Assembly: GCA_947491475.1 (NCBI GenBank)
Contig: CANLKN010000005.1
Span: 1-62,361 of the forward strand
Origin: Akkermansiaceae bacterium
GTDB taxonomy: Bacteria; Verrucomicrobiota; Verrucomicrobiia; Verrucomicrobiales; Akkermansiaceae
Length of the DNA: 62,361 nt
Direction: 5' to 3'
The position numbers were made by a program, and so were the translations under genes. The number at the start of each line of letters is the position of its first letter. Positions within the stretch are counted from its first letter, which is position 1. Of the stretch, positions 27,635 to 37,800 are shown one piece after another. Below the pieces are notes generated by a model that worked only from the letters and a program-made list of their open reading frames with translations, did not search any database and was not told the origin of the DNA.

Positions 27635-29023
27635 TCACCAACCACCGCCGAGCGCCTTGGCAAGTGCTGCGAGGGTGATGCGTTGTTGGGAATCAATCTG
27701 CGCAAGCACCAACTGCACGCGCAACACCGTGCGGCCGGCTTCCACCACTTCGAGGAAGCTGCTGAGTCCTTTGTCGAAACGTTCCTGGGCGATGCGTTCG
27801 GTGTCGCGCGAGCTGGCGAGCGCCTTCTCAAGCGCACTGCGCGAGCGGGCGAGGCCTTTGAGATCCACAAGCGCGTCCTCGACTTCGCGCAAGGCTGTTA
27901 GAAGAGTGGTTTTGTAATTGGCGAGCGCTTCATCGCGGGTGCTGACGGCGGCATCGAAGCGCGCGCGATTGGAGCCGGCATCGAAGATCGGCGCGGCGAC
28001 GCCCACACCGAGAGATAGCACACGGTTCTGCCAATCGAGAAAATTTTTCGGTTCGATGGATTCGAGGCCAGCGCTGCCGAGCAGGCTGAAGTTCGGGTAA
28101 AACGCGGCCTCGGCCACGCCGATGCGGGCGTTTGCGGCGCGCAGGTTTTGCTCGGCGGCACGCACGTCCGGGCGGCGGTTGAGCACATCGGCGGGAAGAC
28201 CCGCGCGGATGTCGGGCATGGAGGGCGAGATGCTGCGGCGGGCGATGGTGAGATCGGCGGGGCGCAGGCCGCAAAGCACGGCCAGCGCGTTTTCCGCAGC
28301 ACCGCGCTGGCGCTGGACCAGTGCAAGGTCGTTGTTGGCGAGCTCAAGTTCGGTGCGGGCCTGGCTGGTGGCGAGACCGTCGGTGAGCCCGGCATCGGCT
28401 TTGCTTTGCAGCAGGTCGAGTGTTTCCTTGCGGCTTTTGATCGTGTCATGGATCACCGCCTCCTGCGCATCAAGCCCGCGAATCAGGAAATACTGGCGTG
28501 CGGTTTCGGTGGCGATGCCCAGGCGCTGCGCGTCGAACAAAGCCTCGGCGGCGGTGGCCTCGGCGACGCCGGCTTCTAACAACCGCCGGTTGCGCCCCCA
28601 CAAGTCCGGATCAAAGGCGAGGTCGAAACTGCCGCGGTAGCGCTCTGATTGCAGATCGATGGCGAAGCCGGGCGGCAGTCGCTCATAAACGGTGTCCCGC
28701 GATGCACGGGAAATTCCAGCACTGCCGCTCAAATCCAGTGTGGGAAAAAGTCGAGCGCGGTCCACGCCGACGAGAGCGCGGGCGGTATCCACGCGCGATT
28801 TCGCTGCGGCGAGATCGTTGTTGGCGGCCAGCGCGCGGTTGACCACACGATTGAGGTCGCGGTCGTTGAAAAGTTTCCACCAATCGTCCGGCAAACGGGT
28901 GGCGGAAATGGCACCGCCATGTTTCCAATCGCCGCCATCGAAATCCGGTTTCATGAAATCCGGCCCCAGCGTGCATGCGCCTAACAGAACCGTCGCGGAG
29001 GAGAGGAGGAATCGAAGTTTCAT
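27635..29023 (-). CDS. NodT-type outer-membrane efflux lipoprotein (second copy)
   Basis: 462 residues. The signal MKLRFLLSSATVLLGAC lipidates Cys17. Two outer-membrane-efflux repeats with WWKLFNDRDLNRVVNRAL, LAFDPDLWGRNRRLLEAG and RRPDVRAAEQNLRAANARIGVAEAAFYP. Overlaps the membrane-fusion gene by four bases. Unlike the copy at 9569-10975, no pump gene follows. Confidence 0.92.
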   Translation of the reverse strand: MKLRFLLSSATVLLGACTLGPDFMKPDFDGGDWKHGGAISATRLPDDWWKLFNDRDLNRVVNRALAANNDLAAAKSRVDTARALVGVDRARLFPTLDLSGSAGISRASRDTVYERLPPGFAIDLQSERYRGSFDLAFDPDLWGRNRRLLEAGVAEATAAEALFDAQRLGIATETARQYFLIRGLDAQEAVIHDTIKSRKETLDLLQSKADAGLTDGLATSQARTELELANNDLALVQRQRGAAENALAVLCGLRPADLTIARRSISPSMPDIRAGLPADVLNRRPDVRAAEQNLRAANARIGVAEAAFYPNFSLLGSAGLESIEPKNFLDWQNRVLSLGVGVAAPIFDAGSNRARFDAAVSTRDEALANYKTTLLTALREVEDALVDLKGLARSRSALEKALASSRDTERIAQERFDKGLSSFLEVVEAGRTVLRVQLVLAQIDSQQRITLAALAKALGGGW

Positions 29024-29970
29024 GGTTCTGGGGCATCAATGAACACATCCACCTGCTGGCCGACGTAGATGGGCGGATTTTCCGGGCGGTCGAGCGAAAA
29101 GATCACTTGCAGCACGCGGGTGTCCACACGCTCGGTGCCGGCACCGGTGAGGGAAACCTTGGGAATGATGAAAGGTTCCACCCGCAGGAATTGCAGCGGG
29201 AAAGTGACGGATGGATCGCCCTTCAAACTGGCGCGGCCCTGCTGTCCCGGGCGGATGCGCGTGGCGTTCTGCTCATCCACATCGGCGCGGACTTGCAGAC
29301 GGTCGGTATCCCCGAGGATGATCGCCGGATTTTTGGGTGCGATGGCTGCATACTCGCCGGCGCGGATGTTCACTTGGATAATCATGCCATCACGCGGGGC
29401 TCGCACCGTGAGACGATCCATGAGCAGCGATAGGCTTTGCAACTCACTCTCGGCGGCAATCATCTCCGCGCGGGCGGCAGCCAACCGGGCGTCGGCCACG
29501 GCCACATCCTGAGCGAGGGTTTCCAGATCGTCGCGGCTGACCGCCCGGGGATCGGCGACGGCGGAGAATCGCGCGAGCCGGGATTTGACCTTCGAGAGCT
29601 CCGCCTCGCTGACGGCGCTGCCCGCGCGCGCGACTTCGAGTTTCGCTTTGGCGGAAATTTCCTGCGCGCGGAGATCCCTGTCATCTAACAGAAACAACGT
29701 GTCGCCTGATTTCACACTGTCGTTGACCTTCACCTTTACACTGGTGACCAGACCCGGCTGGGGTACGCCTATGGCGACGTTTTCGCTGAGTGCCTCAAGA
29801 ATGCCGGTGGCGGAAACCGCCTGGGCGTAAGGCTTGGGCGCGGGCGGCAGCGGCGGCTCTCCGGCCGGCGGCATCTGGCGCTCCGCCTGCAGGCGGGCGA
29901 TGCCGATGATCGCAAAGACCCCGGCGATCGCGGCGATGATGCTGCCGTAGCGAAGAATTTTGGAGAACAT
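29020..29970 (-). CDS. HlyD-family membrane-fusion protein, DevB-like
   Basis: 316 residues. N-terminal anchor (GSIIAAIAGVFAIIGIARL), lipoyl half-motif PGLVTSVKVKVNDSVKSGDTLFLLDDRDL, Ala/Glu/Ser coiled-coil hairpin (about 110-180), then VRAPRDGMIIQVNIRAGEY and a beta barrel. It resembles the DevB type that pairs with ABC permeases, but only the outer-membrane factor is adjacent, so the energy-coupling partner must be elsewhere. Confidence 0.9.
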   Translation of the reverse strand: MFSKILRYGSIIAAIAGVFAIIGIARLQAERQMPPAGEPPLPPAPKPYAQAVSATGILEALSENVAIGVPQPGLVTSVKVKVNDSVKSGDTLFLLDDRDLRAQEISAKAKLEVARAGSAVSEAELSKVKSRLARFSAVADPRAVSRDDLETLAQDVAVADARLAAARAEMIAAESELQSLSLLMDRLTVRAPRDGMIIQVNIRAGEYAAIAPKNPAIILGDTDRLQVRADVDEQNATRIRPGQQGRASLKGDPSVTFPLQFLRVEPFIIPKVSLTGAGTERVDTRVLQVIFSLDRPENPPIYVGQQVDVFIDAPEP

Positions 29971-30105
29971 GAAAGTGTGGGGCTATCGACGGAACGCAGA
30001 AACCATGAAGCGGTTGCGAGGAAATACAAGTGCCCCAGCACATTGGAATTCAAGCGGCGAATGGATGACGGGCGAGAAGGGGTATGGGGGGGCGTGCGCT
30101 CCCCG

Positions 30106-30906
30106 TCAATTGTCGTGCCGACTCCAAGTGATCACGCCGGAAGTTTCGCAATACGGCTGTCCGGCCATGAAACCGGCGAAATCCCCGGGCAGGTCCGCCT
30201 GCCATTCGATGCGGCGGCCGTGCCACGGTAGCGCGAGTTTTGCGGCATGAAGCGCGTGGCGCGGCAGCAAGAGGCGTTGTTGCAAATCCGGTGTCCAGCC
30301 ATGTTCCATCCAGGCGAGGTATTCGGAGCCATCGCCGGAATAGAGTTTGTCGCCGAGGATTGGATGACTGCTGTGCGCGAGATGTACGCGGAGTTGGTGC
30401 ATGCGTCCCGTCCCGGGAAAACAACGGACAAGGGCGAATCTCCCCTCCCCTCGCTCGAAGCGCTGTTCGACGCAAAAGCGCGTTTGGCAGTCGCGCCCGG
30501 CAGGGTGCACGATCTGGCGCACCCAGATCGGTGAGGGGCCGATTTCGCCGGCACGGAGAATGGGGGCGCGGCATTCCCATTCCTCGGTCTCCGGCCAGCC
30601 GAGCACGATGGCGAGGTATTCCTTTTCTACCTCACGGCGCTCGAAAATCATGCCGAGCGCACGGGCGGCAGCGGTGTGCTTTGCCACAATAACCAAGCCG
30701 CTGGTATCGCGATCAAGGCGGTTGACCATAGCCGGGCAGCCACCGTTTTCGATTTCGTAGGCCAGCAGTTGTTCGATGCCGCCGAGTAATGTGGGCTCTG
30801 GCTTGCGATTGGCCGGGTGAACAATCAGCGGCGCGGGTTTGTCCACGACGATCCAGTCGGAGGACTCGTCGATCACCCGGAAATTGGCGACCACTTGTAG
30901 GCTCAT
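30106..30906 (-). CDS. RluA-family RNA pseudouridine synthase
   Basis: 266 residues. VDKPAPLIVHP, the catalytic Asp in MVNRLDRDTSGLVIVAK (about residue 79), EKEYLAIVLG, GRMHQLRVHLAHSSHPILGDKLY. No S4 domain is seen at the N-terminus. The target (rRNA or tRNA) cannot be told. The start 30906 (MSLQVVANF) overlaps the small gene upstream by ATGA, indicating coupling; the longer frame is antisense-like composition. Confidence 0.93.
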   Translation of the reverse strand: MSLQVVANFRVIDESSDWIVVDKPAPLIVHPANRKPEPTLLGGIEQLLAYEIENGGCPAMVNRLDRDTSGLVIVAKHTAAARALGMIFERREVEKEYLAIVLGWPETEEWECRAPILRAGEIGPSPIWVRQIVHPAGRDCQTRFCVEQRFERGEGRFALVRCFPGTGRMHQLRVHLAHSSHPILGDKLYSGDGSEYLAWMEHGWTPDLQQRLLLPRHALHAAKLALPWHGRRIEWQADLPGDFAGFMAGQPYCETSGVITWSRHDN

Positions 30907-31055
30907 GGCTGAAGAAAACCGGTATCGTCCTTCGCGGCCTTCAACCAGCCACCGACCATCGGGCCGCATTCGTAGAGCGGCACGGTGCTGAATTCGTATT
31001 GTTTCGGTGTGAGCAGCTTGCGGTCATGTTCCATGTGGAAGATCCAACAAGTCAT
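30903..31055 (-). CDS. Small conserved-looking protein coupled to the pseudouridine synthase
   Basis: 50 residues, starting MTCWIFHMEHDRKLL and ending in KAAKDDTGFLQP. Rich in aromatic residues with two Cys; no signal peptide. No family recognised. Its TGA overlaps the ATG of the synthase gene, and codon composition over this stretch looks coding, while the extension upstream does not. Confidence 0.5.
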   Translation of the reverse strand: MTCWIFHMEHDRKLLTPKQYEFSTVPLYECGPMVGGWLKAAKDDTGFLQP

Positions 31056-31264
31056 CTCGATGACTTCGTTTGCGCTAAGACAACCTATACCTCCATTGCA
31101 GAAATTCAGGATGCGCTGACTAGCTCTTTGCTTACCGAAGAGCAATGGAAAAACAATTCTATAGCCTACTTCGCGTTTGCCTTGGCTTGATACACAATGC
31201 TCTGTATTGGCATGTGATCGCCACCCTTGAAAGAACAGAGAAGGCAAAGCATTAAAGAAAAGAC

Positions 31265-32289
31265 TTACCTCTTTCGGCGCGCGAGCATTCCCGCACTGAA
31301 GAGCACGGTAAGGACCATGGTGCTCGGTTCAGGGACAGTGGCGACCCGGAAGCCAACGAAGTTGCCCTCGCCCGCCGGGCCGTTCAGGTTGCGGGTCGAA
31401 GAGCGCAAACTGGTCTCAGTATTGGACCAAGCACCTCCGCGCAACCCGCGCTGCGCGCTGGCCACTGCAGTCAAGTCATTCCATTCACGAACGTTGCCCG
31501 CCATGTCGTTGATCCGATAATAATTCTGAGAGTCCGTTCCAAAGGCCCCGGCGTCGCTGAGGTTGGTCGGCAGACCATTCTCAGCCTGTGTAGAATTGCC
31601 ATCATTGTAGTTCGCCGCACCGGGTGTCGTAAAGTTGTTGCCAGTCATTGCATCGCTCTGGTTGGCATGCAGCCAGTAGCCGCCGGAAGCACCCTTGGTC
31701 GGATCGTAGTAGGCCGCCTTGAACCACTCGTTTTCCGAAGGAATCCAAACCGTGGCTCCGACATTTTTGGCAGGGGCTGTGCCGCTGATCGCACCGCCAA
31801 GAGTATACGCTCCGGTCTCCGTATCGCCGCTGCCTTGGCCATTCTGTAGCCAGTTGGTAAAGCGTGCCGCGTCGAACCAACTCACGAAGGTGATCGGGCG
31901 GTCACCACTGCCACTCACCGAGTAACTGTAGCTTCCTGAGGTGCCGCTGCGGGTGATGCCTGCGATGCTCGCATCACTGGCCATGCTCGGATTGTAAAGA
32001 TTGTAGGGGTCTGTGGTGGCCTTCGCATTGAGGAACTCGGCATAATTCGCAATGGACGTTTCGTTGCGGGAGATCGCAAAGGTGTAAGACACCGCGCCGT
32101 AGCCATCGCCGTTCGTGCCAAACGCATGCGTGCGGTTTGCAGCAGATTGGGCGAGGTTGCCAGGATCACCGATTGTTACCCAGTCGATGTTCACGACGGC
32201 AAGGGCCGGTGTGGCGTAAATGCAGGCAGCGAGAGCCAGTCCAAGAGGGGATGAGAGGGGATGAGAGGGGATGAGAGGGGATGTTTCAT
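31265..32289 (-). CDS. PEP-CTERM-anchored FGE-sulfatase domain protein, signal peptide out of frame
   Basis: The in-frame body (309 codons from GTG 32194) has a formylglycine-generating-enzyme/SUMF1 fold: WVTIGDPGN, YTFAISRNETSIANYAEFLNA, ITFVSWFDAARFTNWL, WIPSENEWFKAAYYDP, INDMAGNVREW, RGGAWSNTETSLRSS and VGFRVATVPEP. The C-terminus VPEPSTMVLTVLFSAG plus RRKR is a PEP-CTERM sorting signal. Just upstream and in frame lies a signal-peptide core, LGLALAACIYATPALA, but its only ATG (32289, MKHPL...) is separated by four 10-bp repeats and is out of frame by one. Two or five copies would restore it. SUMF1 members without catalytic Cys are often not enzymes; I see none of the active-site cysteines here. 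Confidence 0.85.
32244..32283 (-). repeat. 10-bp tandem repeat in the signal-peptide coding region
   Basis: Four perfect copies of AGAGGGGATG (plus strand) lie directly after ATGAAA of the PEP-CTERM gene. Ten is not a multiple of three, so each change in copy number shifts the reading frame: a classic slipped-strand arrangement. Confidence 0.92.
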
Positions 32290-32863
32290 ATGGATTGAAA
32301 AATGCGAACGACCAACGAAAAGCAAAAGCCGGCCGGTGGGGGCAAGAGTTTTTTCAGTTTTTTTTTGATGCGTGACGAAATTGCCAGCGGAGACAGCCTT
32401 CACCCTTGCTGGCTACCAATCGCCTCTGGGGGCGGTTTCTCTTTGGCCGGAGGACGCCGGCCCCCCATAAGCGTTAAACTTAAGGCCCATTGCAGCACGA
32501 TGCAATTTTACGCCTTGGAGAGGTCGATTAGGGCGCTTCACACGCCTGGCAGCCTGTCGGATTTGAAAATTTCCCCACATACACTCAATATGCGTGCGAG
32601 ATTTCTTTGGGCTCTACCATGGATTGATCGCAGGCCTTCTTCGAACGCCCAAAAATCAAACGCTTGTTTGATTTTCAATCTAACAGATTTGAATTTCTTC
32701 GGTGACGAAGTTTCCCTCATCAACAGTCCCAGCATCATGGAGGGTGGGTATTGGGCGTGACCGGCGCTGTGAGCGGGCGGGCACGGCGTGGTTGTGCACC
32801 AGGAATTTTGGTGGTTTTTTTCCGGATATCGGGTTTGTTTGCCGCCCCGCCCGCGCCACCTTC
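32290..32863. other. Divergent intergenic region upstream of speA
   Basis: About 570 bases without a convincing gene. It holds a T9 run (32366 region), a perfect AT-rich hairpin (32652-32675), one copy of the CTAACAG motif (32680-32685) and presumably promoters for the PEP-CTERM gene and speA. A plus-strand frame at 32302-32760 has no recognisable features. Confidence 0.6.
32652..32675. terminator. Perfect AT-rich hairpin
   Basis: AAAATCAAAC and GTTTGATTTT form a 10-bp perfect stem with loop GCTT. It reads as a weak intrinsic terminator in either direction or as an operator; there is no gene ending nearby, so it may belong to a small transcript. Confidence 0.4.
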
Positions 32864-34810
32864 ATGACTCCTCCATCCACAGCCACCGCCAAATTCCCAA
32901 AACGCAAGCCCGCCAATTCTTGGAGCACGGAGCAAGCCTCTGAGCTCTACGGAGTGGAATCCTGGGGCCACGGGTTTTTCGGCGTCAATAAGAAGGGCCA
33001 CGTCACCGTGCGGCTTGAGGATGACGAGGCAAACAAGGAAGTCTCGCTTTTCGAGGTGATCGAAGGCCTGCGCGACCGCGGCACGCACCTGCCGGTGCTG
33101 CTGCGTTTCCGCGACCTGCTGCACTCGCGCATCACCGAGATCAACGATTCGTTCCGCAAGGCAATCAAGGACCTCAACTACCGCGGCGAATACCGCGGCG
33201 TCTATCCGATCAAGGTGAACCAGCAGCGGCAGGTGATCGAGGAGATCGCCGAGTTTGGGAAAAGATACCACTACGGCCTGGAGGCAGGCTCCAAGCCCGA
33301 GCTGATCGCCGCGCTCGCCCACATGCACGATCCCGAAGCCTACATTATTTGCAACGGCTACAAGGACGAGGAGTTCATCGACCTCGCGCTGCACTCGCAG
33401 AAGATGGGACTGCGCATCATGCTGGTGCTCGAAATGCCCAGCGAGCTGGAGCTCATTCTCGAGCGCTCACGCAAGATTGGCGTGCTGCCGAATCTCGGCG
33501 TGCGCATCCGTCTGTCCACCCGCGGCTCCGGCCACTGGCAGGACAGCGCCGGCGACAAGTCAGTCTTCGGCCTCAATGCCGCACAAGTCATCGGCGTGGT
33601 CGATCACCTCAAGGAAAACGGCTACCTCGGCTGCCTGAAAATGCTGCATTACCATCAAGGTTCCCAAATCCCCAACATCGCCGCCATCCGCGAGGGCGCC
33701 ACCGAGGCGGTCCGCATGTATTGCGATCTAGTCAAGGAAGGCGCGCCGATGGGCGTGCTCGACATCGGCGGCGGCATGGCCGTCGATTACGACGGATCAC
33801 ACACCAATTTCCATTCATCCTGCAACTACTCGGTGGCCGAATATTGCACCGATATCATCGAAGTTGTTTCCCAAATTTGCGACAAGGTCGGAGTCGCCCA
33901 TCCCAACATCATCTCAGAGAGCGGCCGGGCGGTGGTCGCCTACTACTCGGCGCTGGTTTTTAACATTCTGGATGTCACCAGCGCGCAAACCAGCGAGTCG
34001 GCTCCGGCAGTGCCCGAAAACCCGCCGCAAAACCTCGCCAACTTGATCGACGTCAACAAGACGCTCAGCAAGAAGAACCTTCAGGAAAGCTTCAACGACG
34101 CCGTTTATTACCGCGACCAGATGCGCGCTCAGTTCTTCTACGGCAGTGCCACCCTGCGCGAGCGCGGCTTGGCCGAGGCCTGGTTCTGGCACATCATCAC
34201 CCGCATCTCCAAACTCATCGCCCTGCTCGATGACATCCCCGAGGACCTGCGCGAACTTTCCTCCACCCTCGTGGATTTCTATTATGGCAATTTCTCGCTT
34301 TTCCAATCGCTGCCAGACTCCTGGGCCATCGACCAACTCTTCCCGGTGATGCCCATCCACCGGCTCGATGAAAAACCTCGCCAGCGCGCCGTGCTGGCGG
34401 ACATCACCTGCGACTGCGACGGCAAGATCGACCGCTTCATCGACAAGGAGGACGTCGCAAAAATCCTGCCTCTGCATGAACTCAAGGCGGATGAACCCTA
34501 TTACGTCGCCGTCTTTCTCGTCGGTGCCTATCAGGAAACCCTCGGCGACCTTCACAACCTGTTAGGTGATACCAATGTCGTGGGCGTCCATCTTGAAAAA
34601 GGAAAACCGGTTTACACCCACGAGGTCGAGGGCGACACCGTGGCCGACGTGCTCACTTATGTGGAATACGACCCGAAGGAGCTCGTTTCCAAGTTCCGCA
34701 ACTTCGCCGAGAAGGCTGTCACCGACGGCCGCATCTCACCCAAGGAGCGCCGCGAGATTCTCGATCTCTACCGTGAAGGGCTGGCAGGATATACCTATTT
34801 TGAAAGCTGA
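32864..34810 (+). CDS. speA: Biosynthetic arginine decarboxylase
   Basis: 648 residues. PLP-dependent, fold type III; converts arginine to agmatine for polyamine synthesis. Seen: YPIKVNQQRQVIEEI with the PLP lysine (about residue 115), GLEAGSKPELIAAL, KMLHYHQGSQIPNI, VLDIGGGMAVDYDGS, ISESGRAVVAYYS and ADITCDCDGKIDRFID. The start ATG 32864 gives MTPPSTATAKF; the upstream 54 codons lack family features. The last 16 bases overlap the converging helicase gene. Confidence 0.96.
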   Translation: MTPPSTATAKFPKRKPANSWSTEQASELYGVESWGHGFFGVNKKGHVTVRLEDDEANKEVSLFEVIEGLRDRGTHLPVLLRFRDLLHSRITEINDSFRKAIKDLNYRGEYRGVYPIKVNQQRQVIEEIAEFGKRYHYGLEAGSKPELIAALAHMHDPEAYIICNGYKDEEFIDLALHSQKMGLRIMLVLEMPSELELILERSRKIGVLPNLGVRIRLSTRGSGHWQDSAGDKSVFGLNAAQVIGVVDHLKENGYLGCLKMLHYHQGSQIPNIAAIREGATEAVRMYCDLVKEGAPMGVLDIGGGMAVDYDGSHTNFHSSCNYSVAEYCTDIIEVVSQICDKVGVAHPNIISESGRAVVAYYSALVFNILDVTSAQTSESAPAVPENPPQNLANLIDVNKTLSKKNLQESFNDAVYYRDQMRAQFFYGSATLRERGLAEAWFWHIITRISKLIALLDDIPEDLRELSSTLVDFYYGNFSLFQSLPDSWAIDQLFPVMPIHRLDEKPRQRAVLADITCDCDGKIDRFIDKEDVAKILPLHELKADEPYYVAVFLVGAYQETLGDLHNLLGDTNVVGVHLEKGKPVYTHEVEGDTVADVLTYVEYDPKELVSKFRNFAEKAVTDGRISPKERREILDLYREGLAGYTYFES

Positions 34811-37800
34811 CTCACCCGGGGGATGAAGTCCGCCAGCATTTCCTCAATGCGTTTTTCTGAAACCTTGCCGATGCACTGAATGTCGGGAGCAAACAGTGAA
34901 ACGCGGTATTCTTCGAGCGCCCAGCCCATAGGCCAGATGGCGGGATCGTCGGGCTTGTCCGTCCATCGCCGGAACCATGGCAGCCAGAGTCGGCGCGCGC
35001 GTTCCATTTTTTCCAGGTCCTTGATGATGGGCAGCGAGGAAATCCTGCCGAGCCGCGAGCGGATGGCACGCAGACGGCGCGGATAATCGCAGAGGCCTGT
35101 GAAGCCCGCACGCCATGCGAAGCGCGGGCGGAACAACCAGGCGAGCTGTTCATCGATGTCCTCGGCAATTTCACCGAGATTGCGGTCCTTGCGGTGCTGT
35201 GCGAGCCATTGGTGGATGTCAGGCAGAATCTCCATCACATCATCGAGACTTGCACCGATCCGCGCCGCCGCCTCAAACCACCGTCCCCGCGCTATTTCTG
35301 TTAGGGAGCGGAACTCTTCGGGTGATTTAGGGAACATTCCGCCCGCAGCTCCTTCCGCGGCCAACAGTATTAGATCGTCCAGCGCTGTGCCGCCGCTGCC
35401 GAGGCGTGGCAACTCGATCTTGGCCATCATGCCGAGTGGAAACTTTTTGCGCAGATGATCGACCTGCGCGGGATGAGCGAACCACAAAAGCCGCGCACCG
35501 CCCGCGCGGTGGGATTCCGCCGCTTCCGCCGCGCTGGTGAATGCGCGCACACCGACGCTTTTCCCTTCATCCACCAGCGCGGGAAATGCAGGACCGCCGG
35601 GTGTTTCGACTCGTTCGGGCAGTGATTCGCCATCCCACGAGCTGATGCCGCTGCGCTCGATGTCGGCATTGGCAGCCGCTTCGAAGCGGACTCGCATGCG
35701 GTCGGCAAGCTGGAGTTTCAGCACCGCGACATCCTCGCCCATGGCAAGTTCGTTGCCGTCGTCATCGCAGACCCAGATCTTTGTCACCAGGTGAGGTGGC
35801 AGGCGCGAGTGCTCATAAACATCATTGGGTATGACCGCGCCGGTCCGATCTTTGACATGCTCGGACAAGGCATGGAAAAGCGGCATGTCTTTCGGTGCAT
35901 GACTCCATAGTTCCGCAAAGCCATCGGCCACTTGTGAGATCGGCTGGCAGACACGGCGGTAATCCTTAGGTAGCGAGCGCAGCAGGATTTCGGCGCGTTC
36001 GCGCAGGTTTCCATCCACGCCCCAGGCCGGCAGCCATGCAGGCAGTTTCGGCAGTTGATCGACATGCACGCCGAGCGTCACGCCATCATCGCGCTCGCCG
36101 GCGGCGGCATGATAGTAAAGCGGATATTCCTCTCCATGGTGAGCGAGCACGTCCGGAAACAAATCGAGTCCCAGCGCATCGAGGTCATCATCCAGCACAT
36201 CGGCGAGCGAAAGCGTGAGCGCGTCCTCGTGCATCGCGAGCCACTTGTGAAACGCCGCCGCGGTGTGGATGTCATCCGGAATGCGATCTTCGCAAAAACG
36301 CAGCACCGCCTCCTCGCTCCACATGCCGCCGGGACGCCGGAGTTTTTCCTCCACCGCGCCGATCGATTCGCGCATGGCGTCGAGTTGATCGAGGAAACGG
36401 CAGCGTTTTCTCAAACCACCACCTAACAAACCCTCGCGCAGAAACACCGAATGCGCGGCCTTGGCATCCACGCGGCCGTAATGCACGCGCCGCCCGGCGA
36501 CCACCGGCAGGCCGCCGCAGATTACGGTTTCCTTGCCATAAACCGCGCCCTGGCTCTCGTCCCAATGCGCCTCGCCGTAGCGGCTGCGGCACAAGTGCGG
36601 TGCGACCTGCTCGACCCATTCCGGATCGATGCGCGCCACGCGGCGCGCCCACAAGCGGGTCGTTTCCACCAACTCCATCGCCACCACCCACTCGTGGCGC
36701 TTGGGAATGCCGAACAAACCCGAGCCTGGAAACACCGCGAAAAATCCACCCGAAGCACTGCGATAAGCCTTGTTCTCGCGGTCCCACAAACCGAACTGCC
36801 GCGGCACGCCGGCCAAGAGGCAACGGTGGATGGCCGCGTAAGACTGATCCTTGCCCAATGCCGGAACTTTCACCTTCCACTCCCGCTCTAACAAATCCGC
36901 CAACTCATCCGCCACATTGCCCCATTCCATCACGCGGCGCGCGTTGAGGAACGCGGAGACACAATATTTCCGCAGCGCATTGCGTTTCCACCGTCCGTTG
37001 CCTTCGCGGAATTTGATCACATCCCGCCACAGCCGCAGAATGCCGATGAAGTCGCTCTCCCCATCCTTCCATTTTGCGTGCGCCGCATCTGCCTCGCGGG
37101 TTTTCTCCGCCGGTCGCTCGCGTGGATCATTGGATTCGAGCGCGGCGATGATCGGTAGCATCTCCGCGAGGCAATGTTCCTCGCGCGCCTCAATGAGCAT
37201 GCGCCCGAGCCGAGGGTCCACCGGCAGACGCGACATACGACGTCCGTAGTCGGTGAGATGTTTGTCGCGATCCAGCGCGCCGACCTCGCGCAGCGTGCGG
37301 TAGCCTTCGGAAATGGCTTTTGGCGCTGGCGGATCGAGAAACGGAAACTCGGAGATTTCCGGCAAACCGAGCGCCTTCATCCGCAGTATCACGCCAGCCA
37401 GCGAACTGCGGCGGATTTCCGGATCAGTGAACTCGGAGCGATCTGATAGATCGTTTTCCTCGTAGAGCCTCAGGCAGACGCCGTCGCGCACACGACCGCA
37501 GCGGCCCTTGCGCTGGCGTGCGCTGGCCTGGCTGACTGGCTCGATTTGCAACCGCTGCACGCCGCGCCCCGGGCTCCAGCGGTTGACGCGGGCGATGCCG
37601 GAATCGATCACGCAGGCGATGCGCGGGATAGTCAGCGAGGTTTCCGCTACATTCGTGGCGAGGATCAGGCGGCGTTGGTTTCCCGGATTAAAAACGCGTT
37701 GTTGATCCGCAAGCCCGAGCCTCGCGAACAAAGGAAGCACTTCAGTGAACGGATAACGGCGGCCGTCCAATACATCGGCGCACTCGCGAATCTCGCGCTC

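Noticed and set aside
32302-32760. 152-codon frame upstream of speA
   Set aside because: It crosses a T9 run and a palindrome and has no domain or periodicity typical of genes.
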